41,268 nt of DNA from Alkalibacterium iburiense (GTDB taxonomy: Bacteria > Bacillota > Bacilli > Lactobacillales > Carnobacteriaceae_A). A program made the translations under genes and the position numbers. Under the pieces are notes generated by a model. That model saw only the letters and a program-made list of their open reading frames with translations, did not search any database and was not told the origin of the DNA. The DNA lies in NCBI RefSeq assembly GCF_039521845.1, contig NZ_BAAACW010000027.1, positions 1-41,268 on the forward strand. The letters are read 5' to 3'. Positions 41,208 to 41,268 of the stretch are shown here, piece by piece (positions within the stretch are counted from its first letter, which is position 1; every line of letters begins with the position of its first letter).

Positions 41208-41268
41208 TTTGAAAACCCTCGGCTATGCCGGGGGTTCCGGAAAGCTTCCAGCGTGGGGTCAAAAAAAG
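41208..41268. mobile_element. Possible edge of an IS200/IS605-type element (truncated by the window)
   Basis: A strong GC-rich hairpin AACCCTCGGC-TAT-GCCGGGGGTT stands out from the AT-rich surroundings, followed by CCGGAAAGCTTCC and GCGTGGGGTC. Subterminal hairpins of this kind, next to a terminator-like hairpin that blocks outside transcription, are typical of IS200/IS605 ends. No transposase sequence is visible, so the call rests on composition and structure. Confidence 0.4.

Overview
The window is a low-to-moderate GC Firmicute chromosome segment. It fits a lactic acid bacterium of the Carnobacteriaceae type, possibly an alkaliphilic or marine genus near Alkalibacterium or Marinilactibacillus. 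The grounds are strong AGGAGG ribosome binding sites, TTG and GTG starts, a T-box ahead of leuS, PepV, lactose-type PTS subunits, a glycine cleavage system with split P protein, and a MurJ/YtgP-RsuA gene pair. The genus is inference. No rRNA, tRNA, prophage or CRISPR was seen. One scaffold gap of 60 N interrupts a gene at 33611-33670.

Layout. 1-8970 (plus strand): a PTS EIICB sugar permease, T-box-controlled leuS, an ABC half-exporter, a MurJ-like flippase and an RsuA-type pseudouridine synthase. 8988-11629 (minus): an RclA-like flavin disulfide reductase, a small membrane protein and NAD(P)HX dehydratase. 11823-14417 (plus): dipeptidase PepV, a 51-bp tandem repeat, and a membrane-anchored acidic low-complexity protein. 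14462-16876 (minus): an operon of a YqhD-like alcohol dehydrogenase and a GerMN lipoprotein. 17062-21535 (plus): the glycine cleavage genes in two units, gcvT-gcvH and gcvPA-gcvPB. They are followed by an atypical SDR protein, a nucleoside deoxyribosyltransferase, a lysine-riboswitch-controlled NhaC-type transporter (LysW type), a macrodomain protein and a PEBP protein. 26676-30824 (minus): a DUF368 (PopT-type) membrane protein and two tandem ClC transporters, the second broken by one in-frame TGA. 31063-34252 (plus): a YlxP-like protein, an unknown protein, a frameshifted DegV-type gene, and a repeat-built mechanosensitive-channel-like protein containing the gap. 34557-37136 (plus): PII-like / DUF1538 membrane protein / tandem-PII protein. 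37329-40877: small unknown genes, a metallophosphoesterase, a Gfo/Idh/MocA dehydrogenase, and PTS EIIB and EIIA without an EIIC. 40880-41268: a structured 30-codon micro-ORF, then terminator and hairpin sequence that may be the edge of an IS200/IS605-type element.

The best candidate for an undescribed system is the PII-like / DUF1538 / double-PII operon at 34557-37136. An integral membrane protein made of two homologous halves is bracketed by three PII-fold domains. This recalls the AmtB-GlnK and SbtA-SbtB transporter-regulator pairs, but the substrate is unknown. Other points of interest are two genes each interrupted by one lesion (clc copy 2 and degV), an SDR without the usual Tyr-x3-Lys, a membrane-anchored Glu-rich protein, and the self-complementary leader-like micro-ORF at the right edge.
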